A model generated the notes under the pieces. The model did not search any database. It was not told where the DNA came from and worked only from the letters and a program-made list of their open reading frames with translations. This document shows, in pieces, positions 42,874-53,140 of a stretch of DNA of 64,000 nt. The first letter of the stretch is position 1. Every line of letters starts with the position of its first letter. This DNA comes from Pseudoips prasinana (Eukaryota; Arthropoda; Insecta; Lepidoptera; Nolidae). The DNA lies in the NCBI GenBank assembly GCA_951640165.1, contig OX621257.1:4661201-4725200 (forward strand). The letters are read 5' to 3'. The position numbers were made by a program, and so were the translations under genes.

Positions 42874-45008
42874 CTACAAAACTATTCTATACATCGTGGA
42901 AACGCGACAATGCTTCACTACATTTAAAGAAGGCGTTAATTTGGAAGGTAAGTCCTTTCGCCTTGTCTTTTCTCGCATTATTTTGTCCTCTAACGTCTCG
43001 TATTCGTGAATATATTTGGCTAGATTACTCAATAAAATCAAAACATATATACTCGGCACAGTCATTATATTAAGGGACCTAAAATGTGGTTGGCATGACT
43101 CTTGTTGGTCTATTCTGACCATAATTCTAATGGCCCTTTTTTGAGCCACAAATGCCTTTTGGACATTATAATCATAGCTTCCGCCCCACATAAGAATGCT
43201 GTATCTTAGTTTTGACTCTACTAATGAAAAATAGACAGCTTTGAGTTGTTCTGGATGCACAACATCTCTAAGGCTCCTTAGAACATAGCAAGCTGAGCCA
43301 ATAGTACCCTCTATACTCGACAACTCATTTTTCCAATTAAGTAGATGGTCAATGTGTACGCCTAGAAATTTAACCGTATCTACTGTATCCACTTTAGCAC
43401 CGTTTATAATTACATTCAATTTATCAGTAGTCTTTGATGTAGTTTTAAAGAGCATAACATTCGTTTTCTTTGTATTAACATTCAAGTTGTTACTGTTAAA
43501 CCATGCGTGAAAGGCTTCCATAGTCTCATTTACGACACGGTTTAGGTTAGTGGTGTCATTAGCAGACACTATAGCGTTGGTGTCATCTGCAAATATAGTT
43601 AAATTTATAGAATCTGTTATCAGGTCATTCATATAGTCAATTATATCATTAATAAATACAATAAAAAATATAGGTCCAAGTATTGACTCTTGAGGTATAC
43701 CAACATTTATTGCTGCTAATTTTGACCTATGCTCCTTACTTAATAGAATTATGTTATCATTCACAGTTTCTTGACTAACAGATTTAATTTCCACAAACAT
43801 TTTTCTGTTTTTTAGATAAGAGGAGAACAGTTCTTTAGCTGATCCTCTTACTCCATAATAGTCTAACTTAGCTAAAAGTAGGTTGTGGTCTACGCAGTCA
43901 AAAGCAGTACTCAAGTCCAAAAATATGCCTGCAACTTTTTTCTTATCATTTAATTTTAATACAACATCCTTAATCAAAGTATCGATAGCGTCTAATGTCC
44001 CTACGTTATTAAGATATCCAAATTGTCGTCTATTAAATACATTATTTAAATTAAAATGTCTTAGTAGTCTACTTTTTAATAATTTTTCAAATATTTTTGA
44101 CTTTGTAGGCAATAATGATATAGGCCTGTACATTTTAGGGTCCTTTTTTGACCCTTTTGTGTGAATCGGAACAATTTTTGCAATTTTGAGTTGATCCGGA
44201 AACATGCCTTCATTTATGCAATTATTAAAAAAAATACTCAAGGGAGCCGCTAATATGTCAATGTTCTCCTTGATAACTATTATAGAAATAGAATCATAGC
44301 CACAAGAAGCTTTAGATTCCATATTGCAAACTACTTTATACACTTCACTAGGTGTGACCGGGTCTATAATCATGTCTCTATCCACTCTTTTAGTATGTTT
44401 GCTGAGGTAATGTAACGCCGTGTTGGAATTCTCTAATATATTTTTAGCATGAAAGTCAAAATGAGATGCAAATATTTCAACTACTTGAGCTGGTTCGGAT
44501 GTACATAATTTTTCGGTGACTAAACGAATACGGTTGATTTTTTTAAAACCTTTATTTCGGTGCTCGTTGACAATTTTCCAAGCATCCTTTGAAATGTTTT
44601 TAGATTTAGTTAACTTGGTCTGGACTGCTAGCTTTTTCGCACTGATTATTACTTTTCTAAATAATTTAATATAGCTATTTCTGTAATTAACTAATGACTC
44701 ATCACATTTATTTGATTTTCCAGCACACAGTACTCGTTTCATTTTGCTGGCAATTTTGATTCCCTTAGTTACCCATCTCAAACCAAAACCACTGATTTTG
44801 TTTACCGAGATTTTTTTCTTTATGAAGCTTTTTTGGAATGTTTCGTTGAATTTCGATATAAACGTATTAATACCCAAATTATTCCAATCTTGTTTCATAA
44901 GAAGACTTCTAAAGTAACTTTTATTTTTAGTATTAAAAATACGTTTATATTCATAGGTCGTTTTCTTTGAGTTAAAATATATTTTGATGAAAGATATTAA
45001 GTTTAGTA
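42874..45008 (-). pseudogene. ORF2 reverse transcriptase without endonuclease
   Basis: The minus-strand frame is open for at least 674 residues from ATG 44898, and in the same frame upstream to about 45008 (IKIYFNSKKTTYEYKRIFN). It shows MYRPISLLPTKSKIFEK, RRQFGYLNNVGTLDA, FLDLSTAFDCVDHN, NVGIPQESILGPIFF (Gly to Glu in the usual PQGS), LTIFADDTNAIV, VKFLGVHIDHLLNWK. It breaks off after RVSTMYRIVL at the 42874 stop, before the NKLP block. Two catalytic Asp of FADD remain. Upstream, ORF1 debris replaces the endonuclease, so an internal deletion of roughly 0.7 kb is likely. Confidence 0.85.
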
Positions 45009-45038
45009 TAACTAGGATGTGATGGCGAGTAATTAAGA

Positions 45039-45572
45039 TCAGTCTCGAAAAAATGGCATTTTTTGCACATCTTTCGGTGATTTGTTAGTCCGTTTAAAAT
45101 AATAAGGTATGGTACCCTTTAGCAGTGAACTATCAGTGTTTGGTTTAGAATCACATCGTTTGGTTTTATTACAAAAGTAAAAAGGTATAGTACCTGGCTT
45201 TGCGGTGTAACAAATCGTCTTAGAGTTCGGTAACTCACTTTTGCTTATTGTTGACATTTTGTTGATAAAATATGTCTGATAATCAATACAGTCAATAATT
45301 TTATTAATTAAATTAGCATTATGTAATGGAGAATTATGATGTCTAGAATTAACAAAATGAACATTTGGGAAGCATTTCATAACAGAATATATATAATTGT
45401 TTAATTTCACTTCGTTTAAGTACGGATTAAATAGAACACTAGTAACTAAAATTCGTGGTCTATTTTGTGTTTTGAACAGTGATGATAATTCTACACATAG
45501 TCTCATTGGGTTCTTATCATTTGAACCTATACATAGAACCAACCAGTCTTGATTTTGTAGATTTTCCGTCAT
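45039..45572 (-). CDS. ORF1 second part: SGNH-like core and PGTIPYYF tail
   Basis: The 177-residue frame overlaps the first by ATGA (45569-45572). WLVLCIGSNDKNP fits SGNH block III (GxND), ILVTSVLFNPYLNE the following strand, and HHNSPLHNANLINKIID the region of the C-terminal acid/base block. The tail has the peptide KPGTIPFYF and, about 25 residues later, KGTIPYYFKR, versions of the KPGTIPYYF found once at the end of the other ORF1 (1022-2389). Function in the element is inferred: ORF1 esterase-like domains are known in CR1/L2, but their substrate is not. Confidence 0.65.
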   Translation of the reverse strand: MTENLQNQDWLVLCIGSNDKNPMRLCVELSSLFKTQNRPRILVTSVLFNPYLNEVKLNNYIYSVMKCFPNVHFVNSRHHNSPLHNANLINKIIDCIDYQTYFINKMSTISKSELPNSKTICYTAKPGTIPFYFCNKTKRCDSKPNTDSSLLKGTIPYYFKRTNKSPKDVQKMPFFRD

Positions 45573-46420
45573 GATACCTGAGTTACTAATGATGTAGTCT
45601 GTTGGAGCTGCTGGATATACGCATGTGGATTTTTATACTTTGTCCTTAGTGAATTTATTTTAGCAGCCAGATCAACAGCCGTTTGATCTCCTAGTATTTG
45701 AATATTACTTCTTTTCTGGTTGTTCAAGGTATTAACTTTGTTTGAGCTTGAATTATTATTTCGCTGCACGGTTTGCTTTTTTTCAAGTTTCTGGGTTAGA
45801 GGAGTATTGTTTTGGATACTCTTAAGATGCTGCTCTGGTACCAATACTTGAGATTTTAATACTTGTTTGTCTTGCTGCTTGGGTTCTATTGCAATTTTGT
45901 TTTCAGCTACGTTACTAATCTGAGCACACTCTATTTCATGTGAATTTGTAATATTTTGAGACTCCAGAGATTGTTGAGCTATTTCTCCCCGTTGAAGCAT
46001 ATTAATTCCTTTAGGACTAGCAAAGCTATTACTTAAACGTCTTCTTACATTGCTGCTGTTTAAGTGAATACTTTTCTGTAATGAACTTCTAGGGCTAGTA
46101 CATATTTGTTTTAAGATTCCTATTTCTTTATTTAATCGTATTACCTCATTTCTTAGTTCAATGTTTTCTAAAATGATGCTGTCCAATTCATTTTGAGTAC
46201 TTTGTAAATGCGTCTTTAAGTGACTTATTTCGGTATTCAACTCATTTCTAATTTCATCGTGTTCACTTGTTGACATATCTAAACTCATTGCTCTTGAGCT
46301 ATTTGCTAAAGTCAAGTTCAACATATTATTATTGTCCTTGTCGTTTCCAAGGAGATATTCATCGGATAACGATTTTATAACTTCCTTGCGTCTTATAGTA
46401 ATTTTACTGGGCGTAGTCAT
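45569..46420 (-). CDS. ORF1 first part: coiled coil and start of SGNH-like domain
   Basis: The 283-residue frame begins MTTPSKITIRRKEVIKSLSD, like the ORF1 at 1022. Residues about 65-110 are a Leu-heptad coiled coil (LNTEISHLKTHLQSTQNEL), likely for trimer or dimer formation. After a polar linker, ILGDQTAVDLAAKI (about 245-258) fits block I of SGNH hydrolases, where GDS is usual; the nucleophile Ser is replaced by Gln. The frame ends TTSLVTQVS with its TGA inside an ATGA that also starts the next frame. It is either one ORF1 split by an indel or a recoding site; an indel is more likely. Confidence 0.7.
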   Translation of the reverse strand: MTTPSKITIRRKEVIKSLSDEYLLGNDKDNNNMLNLTLANSSRAMSLDMSTSEHDEIRNELNTEISHLKTHLQSTQNELDSIILENIELRNEVIRLNKEIGILKQICTSPRSSLQKSIHLNSSNVRRRLSNSFASPKGINMLQRGEIAQQSLESQNITNSHEIECAQISNVAENKIAIEPKQQDKQVLKSQVLVPEQHLKSIQNNTPLTQKLEKKQTVQRNNNSSSNKVNTLNNQKRSNIQILGDQTAVDLAAKINSLRTKYKNPHAYIQQLQQTTSLVTQVS

Positions 46421-46560
46421 TTTTTTTTTTTATTTGTATTGAATAAATAACTCTCAAAAAGATATTACAGGAGGTGGGTATCGAACGCTCGACCACTACG
46501 GGGATCAGTTGACAGAGCGCGTACGCAGACCGTTGAGCTACGAAGTTACTTAATAGTGAT
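46421..46560 (-). repeat. tRNA-derived SINE abutting a LINE start
   Basis: Complement: TTCGTAGCTCAACGGTCTGC (A box), GTGGTCGAGCGTTCGATACC (B box), then an A-rich tail (TACAAATAAAAAAA) ending immediately before the ATG of ORF1 at 46420. Confidence 0.6.
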
Positions 46561-46911
46561 GTTAAAATTGATAATTAGATGCTTCGTGTTTTAAAAACGT
46601 AGTGCAGTGATGATAATGTAGGTAGATTAATACTATAAACCAGTTGTACGACTTAACTAGCCACATAGGTCGCGGCGAATTGCACTGTATTCGTTGGCAC
46701 TTTCTTTTTTATAGATTGATTTTAATAACTGCAGTTTAAATTGTCCATGTAGGCGTTTTATTTGCACTATTTTGTCACTGATTTCATTGCACTCGCGTTT
46801 ATATAAAGGTTGGGGTGTAATATTCGATTATGTCTTTGTATTTTGTAATCAAGTAAAGCGTAGCTTCCTCCGTAACATAAATTACCACCGGTCGCCGCAG
46901 GGGTCGCGGGG
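46561..46911. other. No gene recognised
   Basis: Unassigned sequence. Confidence 0.4.
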
Positions 46912-47134
46912 GAACTGAATCGATCGTTCGATTCACACCCAGGACAGATATCTGTGTGCATGACCATGTCTGTTTGTCCTGAGTCCATGTGTAATTATCG
47001 ATATAAGTATGTATTTACCAAAGAAAGTATATTATGTACTCAGTATATAAGTTATCTGGTTTCCATAGTACAAGCTCTGCTTAGTTTGGGATCAGATGGC
47101 CGTGTGTAAATAATGTCCCAGGATATTATTATTA
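46912..47134 (+). repeat. SINE family A copy, 5' damaged
   Basis: From GTTCGATTCACACCCAGGAC onward it matches family A, including CATGACCATGTCTGTTTGTC, CATAGTACAAGCTCTGCTTA and the ATT tail. It joins SINE C directly at 47135. Confidence 0.82.
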
Positions 47135-47385
47135 CACTCCTGTTCTTCCGAGAGCACTTAAAGCCGTTGGTCTTGTACCTAAACTCTTTCCGGTCGTGTC
47201 GCTAGTTGTTCCATCGCATCATGAGAGTGATGAAATAGAAAGTGCCTCGGTTTTTGCCCACATACTTGTATACTTGTGCAGGATAAAATGTCCCGTGCAA
47301 ATGGCTTGTCTCCATTGAGATTAACCTTCTAACCAATATTAAACCAGGAGGACATTATTTCTACATTCACAATCGTTATTTAAAG
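47135..47385 (+). repeat. SINE family C copy
   Basis: CCGAGAGCACTTAAAGCCG, CATCGCATCATGAGAGTGA, GCAAATGGCTTGTCTCCATT and AACCAGGAGGACATTATT. Confidence 0.75.
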
Positions 47386-47865
47386 AGTTATTAATCAATT
47401 TCACTTCAAACATTAAAAAGCAATTTGTGGCCAATAGCTGGCAAAAAGTTTTCCGATACAGCAGTGCAGCTGATTGATCGGGAGTGCAGTTTTTATTCGC
47501 TTAGCTACAGTCTGCCAATATTCAACTTTACTGGAAATAAAATCACTTTATTACTTCCAAAGTAAAAATAGACCCGAGCTACAGATGGCATATTAAAAAA
47601 GAAATACACTTATTCTGTAGTTTTCAGTGTTATTGTGTTGTAGAGTTGTTAGCGACGACTGGGTGTTTAACTAGTGTTTTAAGTTTAAGACTTAAGCTTA
47701 TTGTTACTGGAAGACTTTATAAAGGATTGTTGCAAGAATATTTTATTTTTAACATGCATGTGATCGCGTGTGGCGATGCGTCATTTATTTTCCTTTTCTC
47801 ATCAAAAGTAAATTCTCTTGATGGGAAAAGGGTTCACGGAACGTAAATTGACCTGTCTTTCGCCT
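47386..47865. other. No gene recognised
   Basis: Unassigned sequence. Confidence 0.4.
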
Positions 47866-48119
47866 TCACCGTAGCCTAGTTGGTAGTGATCCTGCCTACG
47901 AAGCTGGTAGTCCTGGGTTCGAATCCCGGTAAGTGCAAACATTTGTGTGATGAGCACGAATATTTGTTTCTGAGTCATGGATGTTTTCTATGTATATAAG
48001 TATTTATCTATCTGTATAAGTATGTATATCGTCGCCTGGTACCCATAGTACAAGCTTTGCTTAGTTTGGGGATAGGATGAGCTGTGTGACATTGTCCCCA
48101 GATATTATTATTATTACTA
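47866..48119 (+). repeat. SINE family B copy
   Basis: GTAGCCTAGTTGGTAGTG, GGTAGTCCTGGGTTCGAATC, GTCATGGATGTTTTCTATG, TACAAGCTTTGCTTAG and an ATT tail. Confidence 0.9.
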
Positions 48120-48637
48120 TATATTATTACTGGGCTGATGAGACGTGATATGCTGCCATTGCCTTGCACACTATACACCACTAATAACGACAACCCAGTT
48201 ATACAAAAGGTATTTGTTATACAAGTAGTACAAAGTTGCTTTTTAACCGAGTGTTCAATTTTGAAGACCGAGTAAACGAAGGATTCTTATATTCAAAAAT
48301 TAGAAACTTGAGCGTTAGTGAGGAAAAACAAAAGTACTCTTTCCGAAATGGGGGGGATGAAACATTATGTTATCATACCCCCATCTCGTAGAGATGATTA
48401 GAAGAGTAATTTTCCTCTTCGATAGCTAAGTGCAAAAGTCGTTTTATGCGCTAGAGGATAAAGTAAATTTGAATTTAGAACATCGTTTTCGCAAAGTTTC
48501 TAAATTCAAAACATCATTAATCCTATTTACTTCTACTTGGTCCATGGTGCCGAATTTATCATACAACTTTTTTTTAATTTGTTTAAAACTCGGACTCCTT
48601 GGCGTACTTTTTTTAATTTGCTTTACACAATATTACC
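48120..48637. other. Unassigned; contains a repeat related to 49110-49235
   Basis: CGAAGGATTCTTATATTC and TTGAGCGTTAGTGAGG (48278-48330) are an inverted relative of CTCGCTAACGCTCAGGATT and TAGAATCCTTCGCA at 49190-49230. Confidence 0.45.
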
Positions 48638-48895
48638 GTCACCGTAGCCTAATTGGTAGTGCTCCTGCCTACGAAGCTGGTGGTCCTGGGTTCGAATCCC
48701 GGTAAGTGCAAATATTTGTGTGATGAGCACGAATATTTGTTTCTGAGTCATGGATGTTTTCTATGTATATAAGTATGTATCTATCTATATAAGTATGCAT
48801 ATCGTCGCCTGGTACCTACTCATAGTAAAAGCTTTGCTTAGTTTGGGGCTAGGATGATCTGTGTGTCATTGTCCCGAGATATTATTATATTATAG
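48638..48895 (+). repeat. SINE family B copy
   Basis: Same head and tail as the copy 770 bp upstream: GTAGCCTAATTGGTAGTGC, GGTGGTCCTGGGTTCGAATC, AAAAGCTTTGCTTAG and ATTATTATATT. Confidence 0.9.
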
Positions 48896-49302
48896 TTACT
48901 GAAATATTGTGCAAAGCAAATTAAAATCCAAAAATATTACACTGCAGCAACATTACTTTCAATTTTTCTTAACTATACGTAAGTATTATTTGTAATAATT
49001 GAAAGATTATACTGTGATACTTACGTAGGTAATCATAATGTAGTAGTTAATACCTAAACTGAAATAAAATCTTGTGATTATGAATGATTTTATTGCATTT
49101 AATGATTTCTTCCCTGAGGTGGGATGAAAAGTTACGTGTTTCACTCGAGTACAAAGATTTTTCACCTCGTGCTCTTTTCATTCCCTCGCTAACGCTCAGG
49201 ATTAAAATTTTAGAATCCTTCGCATCAAAACTTTAAAAAGCAACTTAAACGCGATTAAAAAGCAACTTAAACGCGATTATAACAAAATAACTATTGTTAT
49301 TG
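48896..49302. other. Unassigned; short tandem repeat
   Basis: AAAAAGCAACTTAAACGCGAT is repeated twice in tandem at about 49236-49279. It also holds the repeat piece inverted relative to 48278-48330. Confidence 0.45.
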
Positions 49303-49434
49303 AAGTTATACTTCTTTTGGCGCGATGGAAAAAAATTATGAGAGTGAATTTTTAAAAATAACAGCATGAAGTTAGTTCTAGGTGGTATGAAAATTGATAA
49401 CTATGTTCAAGTTGTATATTAAGAAGTATAACTT
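49303..49434. mobile_element. 132-bp MITE-like segment with 14-bp inverted ends
   Basis: AAGTTATACTTCTT (49303-49316) and AAGAAGTATAACTT (49421-49434) are exact complements, enclosing ATGAGAGTGAATTTTTAAAA. The class and target duplication are unclear. Confidence 0.6.
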
Positions 49435-50207
49435 CTAACGCGTGTACACACAAGTTTTTTTAGGTACTTCAATAAATTACAATACAGTTGATTTCAATTA
49501 TTTTTACTAACGACTAGTACCGGATTATGCGTGAAAGTGTGTATAATTCCCGTTCTTTCTTGTTAGTTTCATGAATTATTTACCGAAGTTCCTATTTTGT
49601 TTATTTCATGTATTTTATATAACCGCCGTATAAGTATTTTGTTTAACCGCCTTTTTGAAGATAATATTCTATGTCTCCACAAAACTAAAAGATAAATAAA
49701 AATTGATTTTATAGCTTTTACTGTCTTTTTGTTAGCATTTTCCATTAGGTGCCAATACAGTTCCGGGACTATCCCGGGATCCGGAGATAAACTCTAGGTA
49801 ATCCCAAAATGGGATTAGAAAAATCGACCCGGATCGAATTCTCTAATTACGAGTAATTAACTCCGCAATTTAGAAAAAGATACTATTCGATTAAATTTTT
49901 GGTGATATCCTATTTGATATGTCATTCATCTACGGGTTATATTATCTATGGTATAAACACCACCACATGGCCGCCTGCCAAATACCTACTCGATAACACT
50001 ACAAAACAAAATCTATTATCTGAATTATCAATGACATTGATTTTAGGAAGTGCTGTCTTATGTTTCTAAGGCTAAGTGTTATTATGGGAGTTCTTCAAGA
50101 ACTTGTGATCGATTTATTCAAGCCCCAGTAAGACTAAGAAGGAAGAAATATGAGGAACCGTACGATATCGGCGACATGGTCCAATTTTTGTGTATTTAAT
50201 TATTTAT
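49435..50207. other. No gene recognised
   Basis: Unassigned AT-rich sequence. Confidence 0.4.
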
Positions 50208-50325
50208 GAAAGCCTGTTGGCAAATGCTTGCTTTTCACGCCGGAGGTCATAGGTTCGATTCCGACGCAGGACAGATATTTGTGTGCATGAACATGTCTTT
50301 TTGTCCTGAGTCTAGGTGTAATAAT
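50208..50325 (+). repeat. SINE family A, 5' half
   Basis: CCTGTTGGCAAATGCTTGC, CACGCCGGAGGTCATAGG, CATGAACATGTCTTTTTGTC, ending at GGTGTAAT where an inverted copy begins. Confidence 0.8.
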
Positions 50326-50495
50326 AATATTCACACACGGCCATCTAATCCCAAACTAAACAGGGCTTATACTATGGAAACCAGCTAACTAATATACTAC
50401 TTTTCATTTGTCAATACATACTTATATAGATAATTACACCCAGACTCAGGACAAACAGACATGTTAATGCACCACAATATCTGTCCGGGGGGGAT
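50326..50495 (-). repeat. SINE family A, inverted, lacking its tRNA-like head
   Basis: ATTCACACACGGCCATCTAA, CTATGGAAACCAGCTAACT and AGACTCAGGACAAACAGACA are the complement of family A. It lies tail to body with the preceding plus copy, so a transcript could fold back. Confidence 0.8.
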
Positions 50496-50504
50496 ACGTT
50501 ATAT

Positions 50505-50700
50505 TAGCGATATAACTAGATTGGTTAGAGTATCGTAATCAACCGCAGATAGTGAGATTCAAATCCTGTTTCGGTGAATCATAAAAAGTGATTTTTCTTG
50601 ACAGAAAAATTCTCACTATCAGCCCGAAGTCAGGGAGTTGGCAGTATTACACATCCCCGTATCTCGGAAGCACGCTTAACCCCTGTAAGTCAGTATGTTC
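50505..50700 (+). repeat. SINE family C, 5' part with tRNA-like head
   Basis: GATTGGTTAGAGTATCGTAA (A box side), GAGATTCAAATCCTGTTTCGG (B box), AAAAAGTGATTTTTCTTGAC and CCCGAAGTCAGGGAGTTGGC. The best-preserved head of family C here. Confidence 0.7.
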
Positions 50701-50751
50701 AGAAATTTACTGAACATAATGTATCCTAGCTTTATCTTAACATATAATCTA

Positions 50752-51092
50752 GGGCCTATGCACACCACGTTTTTAAGCGAATTTTGTAGCGATACACACG
50801 CGCGTTAGCATCGCGTTTGTATCGATACAAACAAAAACAAACTGATAAAAGCGCGTCGTCGACGCGCGTTTCTAAAACGCGCGTCGACGACGGTGTGTTT
50901 AAAACACGTTTTTTTTTTTTTTTTTCTTTTTTTTAACATGATGCGTGCAGTTGACCTCTCGTCCTTTACTGCTTCACCGGACAGTAGGGGTGAGCGTGGG
51001 CTCTAACCACCTAGCAAAATATAAAACTACAAACTAAGTACCCGCGCCGGAGGGCACCCCCTGTGGGGTTCGAACCTGGTGTGCATAGGCCC
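50752..51092. mobile_element. MITE with 16-bp terminal inverted repeats, hit by a retroposon
   Basis: GGGCCTATGCACACCA at 50752-50767 is the exact complement of 51077-51092. Inside is a perfect 18-bp palindrome (50854-50871 with 50875-50892: CGTCGTCGACGCGCGTTT). A retroposon occupies 50909-51076. Flanking eight bases are only partly alike (ATAATCTA, TTATACTA), so a hAT-type duplication is possible but not proven. Confidence 0.78.
50909..51076 (-). mobile_element. Poly(A) retroposon, 5'-truncated, inside the MITE
   Basis: A poly-T start (complement of the A tail) and ACATGATGCGTGCAGTTGAC, GGACAGTAGGGGTGAGCGTG match the 3' end of the retroposon at 35827-36397. No target duplication is visible. 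Confidence 0.75.
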
Positions 51093-51569
51093 TTATACTA
51101 ATAAGTTTATCCTTTAACCTTAAGAACTTTGTTCTAAAAGCGCATAAAAGTAAGATTGTAGAAAGAGAATTGAAGACGTCAGTGTACGTTGATTTTGTTT
51201 AATTGTATATCTTAACAAGAAGAATATATAGCATAAAATTGGATAACCCAAAGGGGCTACATAGAGTCTTCATCAACTCATGTGTTGGAGTTGTATAAAG
51301 TTTGTAGTTATTAGTTCTGTAACTTATATTACGTTCATGTTTATTCATTTTGAAATGGACATGATCAGTCAATTTTTGTACTTTTTTTAGCCATATAACT
51401 AGTTGTCATTAATTTGGTTATGAAATCTCAATTTTCACTTTTCAGGTTAAGTAACTATGAGCTGCAGAAGCTAAACTGTAATCTTAATCTTAAAAACCGT
51501 TATTTAGACCTGTTTACCAATTACAGTACATGAGATACAGCCCGCTATCAGACACTGAAATACAACAAA
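51093..51569. other. No gene recognised
   Basis: Bases about 51480-51555 (ACATGAGATACAGCCCGCT) resemble the inner part of repeat family W. Confidence 0.4.
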
Positions 51570-51693
51570 CTAGCTATGCCCCGCGGTTTCACACTCGTTA
51601 AGTTAGTTTTACTGTAAAAGAGTAAGAAACATATATACCTACATCCATACATCTATATTCAGAAACTTTCGCATATTTATAGTATTAGTAGGA
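51570..51693 (-). mobile_element. Very short Helitron, 124 bp
   Basis: Minus strand starts TCCTACTAATACTATAAATATGCG and ends GCGGGGCATAGCTAG; A and T flank it. Confidence 0.7.
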
Positions 51694-51819
51694 TGTGTAC
51701 CTCTAGCGGTTTTAGCAGTGCACGCCGGAATAGCTCGCAGACGGTAGACTTTTTCCTACTTACTTGACACTTATCGTCATATTTTGGACAAATCACACAA
51801 TATCTTTATAAATTGTAGC

Positions 51820-51947
51820 CTATATGTTATTCTGATGTATAAGCTATATTATCGTAAAGTTTCATTAAAATCCATTCAGTAGTTTTTACGTGAAAGAGTA
51901 ACAAACATCCATCCATCCATACTTTCGCGTTTATAATACTAGTAGGA
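51820..51947 (-). mobile_element. Helitron 5' part
   Basis: Minus strand TCCTACTAGTATTATAAACG, with TCCATTCAGTAGTTTTTACG (plus) as in 13800-13981. The 3' hairpin is absent. Confidence 0.6.
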
Positions 51948-51989
51948 CTACGTTCAGTCAGACATACGAACGGACGGACGCATTATGTT

Positions 51990-52262
51990 TCCGTTACTTA
52001 CTTACTTATCGTATGGGTAGTGGTTACCCTGGTGTCAGAGTTGTTCAAGCCGCCCAGTAGGCCTCTGACATGGTTAAACGACTGTTGTCTAATGACTACT
52101 ACCGGGACCGACGGCTTAACGTGCCTTCCGAAGCACGGAGACGCTCAGAAATTAAACTACTTTGGCGGTCACCCATCTATGGATTGACTGCGAACCTAGT
52201 TACTTAACCTCGCCGATCGCTTATGGACCAGTCAGAACATCTAGCTATGAGCGAATGTTTCC
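51990..52262 (-). repeat. Repeat family K copy
   Basis: The complement of 60828-61030: GTTCAAGCCGCCCAGTAGG, GGCGGTCACCCATCTATGGA, GCGAACCTAGTTACTTAACC. Confidence 0.75.
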
Positions 52263-52499
52263 GTTTGCACCCGACTTAAACAATCAAACTTCACAATCCT
52301 GTCAAGGCGTGGTCCATATTTGAGTGGTGTTAAAAAGACACTCATCGCGAATTGCGGTGTACTTTTTACAAAAACAGTCATTTGTATTCGAGTCCACCAG
52401 TTCGCGGGATTCCCTCGAGACTGCCGACATACTCGTATAAGATTAAATACTAAAACTCTGAGGTGGTTGCGCTAGAATTCGAAATATATCCACGAGTTT
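52263..52499. other. No gene recognised
   Basis: Unassigned sequence. Confidence 0.4.
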
Positions 52500-52812
52500 A
52501 GTGGCCAGTTTGCGTGGTTCAAAGATTTTTTTTTCACGCCGCAGTTGCGGGTTCGATTTCCACCAAGGACAGATATTTTGTGTACACACGACTACATATC
52601 AATTACCAGTATAAGCTGTTCGCTTTGTATTGCATTTCCATACAATGAGAGGTCAGTTTATATTAGCCATTAAATATGTCTGTTTGTCCCGACTCATGAG
52701 TCTGGGTATAATTATCTACATACATAATTGACTGATATAGGTACTACTTTCCTTTTGTAAATGTATGTATTTATCTGGTTTCCATAGTACAATCTCTGCT
52801 TACTTAGTTTGG
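52500..52812 (+). repeat. SINE family A copy with internal insertion
   Basis: CACGCCGCAGTTGCGGGTTCG, then about 80 extra bases after TTGTGTACACACGAC, then ATGTCTGTTTGTCCCGAC, GGTTTCCATAGTACAATCTC. The tail is cut by SINE C. Confidence 0.72.
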
Positions 52813-53140
52813 GTCAAGAGGTTCAAATCCCGGTTCGGACCAAAAAGTGATTTTGGGACTTTTCTGTAAAAAGAAAATTTTCACTGCACCAGCCCGAAGA
52901 CTGGTTGGCGGTATTATACTTCCGTGCCTCGGAGAGCACGTAAAGCCGTCGGTCCTGTGCCTGACCTCTTTCCGGTCGTGTCGCTAGGCGTCCCATCGGA
53001 TCATGAGAGTGGAATAGAAAGTGCCCCTGTTTTTGCGCACACACTTGTGCACTATAATATGTCCTACGCAATTGGCTAATCTCCATTGAGAATAGCTGCC
53101 GTGGCCGAAATTCGGCCGGGAAGACATCATCTTCATTATT
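52813..53140 (+). repeat. SINE family C copy
   Basis: GAGGTTCAAATCCCGGTTCG, AAAAAGTGATTTTGGGAC, GCCTCGGAGAGCACGTAAAG, CCGTGGCCGAAATTCGGCC and CATCATCTTCATTATT end. The most complete body of the family here. Confidence 0.82.

Larger units (their letters stand above)
42874..46420 (-). mobile_element. CR1-like element with deleted endonuclease and missing 3' end
   Basis: In minus orientation: ORF1 (two frames), a junction near 45008-45038, then ORF2 polymerase, breaking off within the C-terminal domain at 42874. The usual endonuclease of about 230 codons is missing. A tRNA-derived SINE lies directly before the ORF1 ATG. Loss of the 3' end is unusual for a LINE and suggests later deletion or rearrangement. 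Confidence 0.8.
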
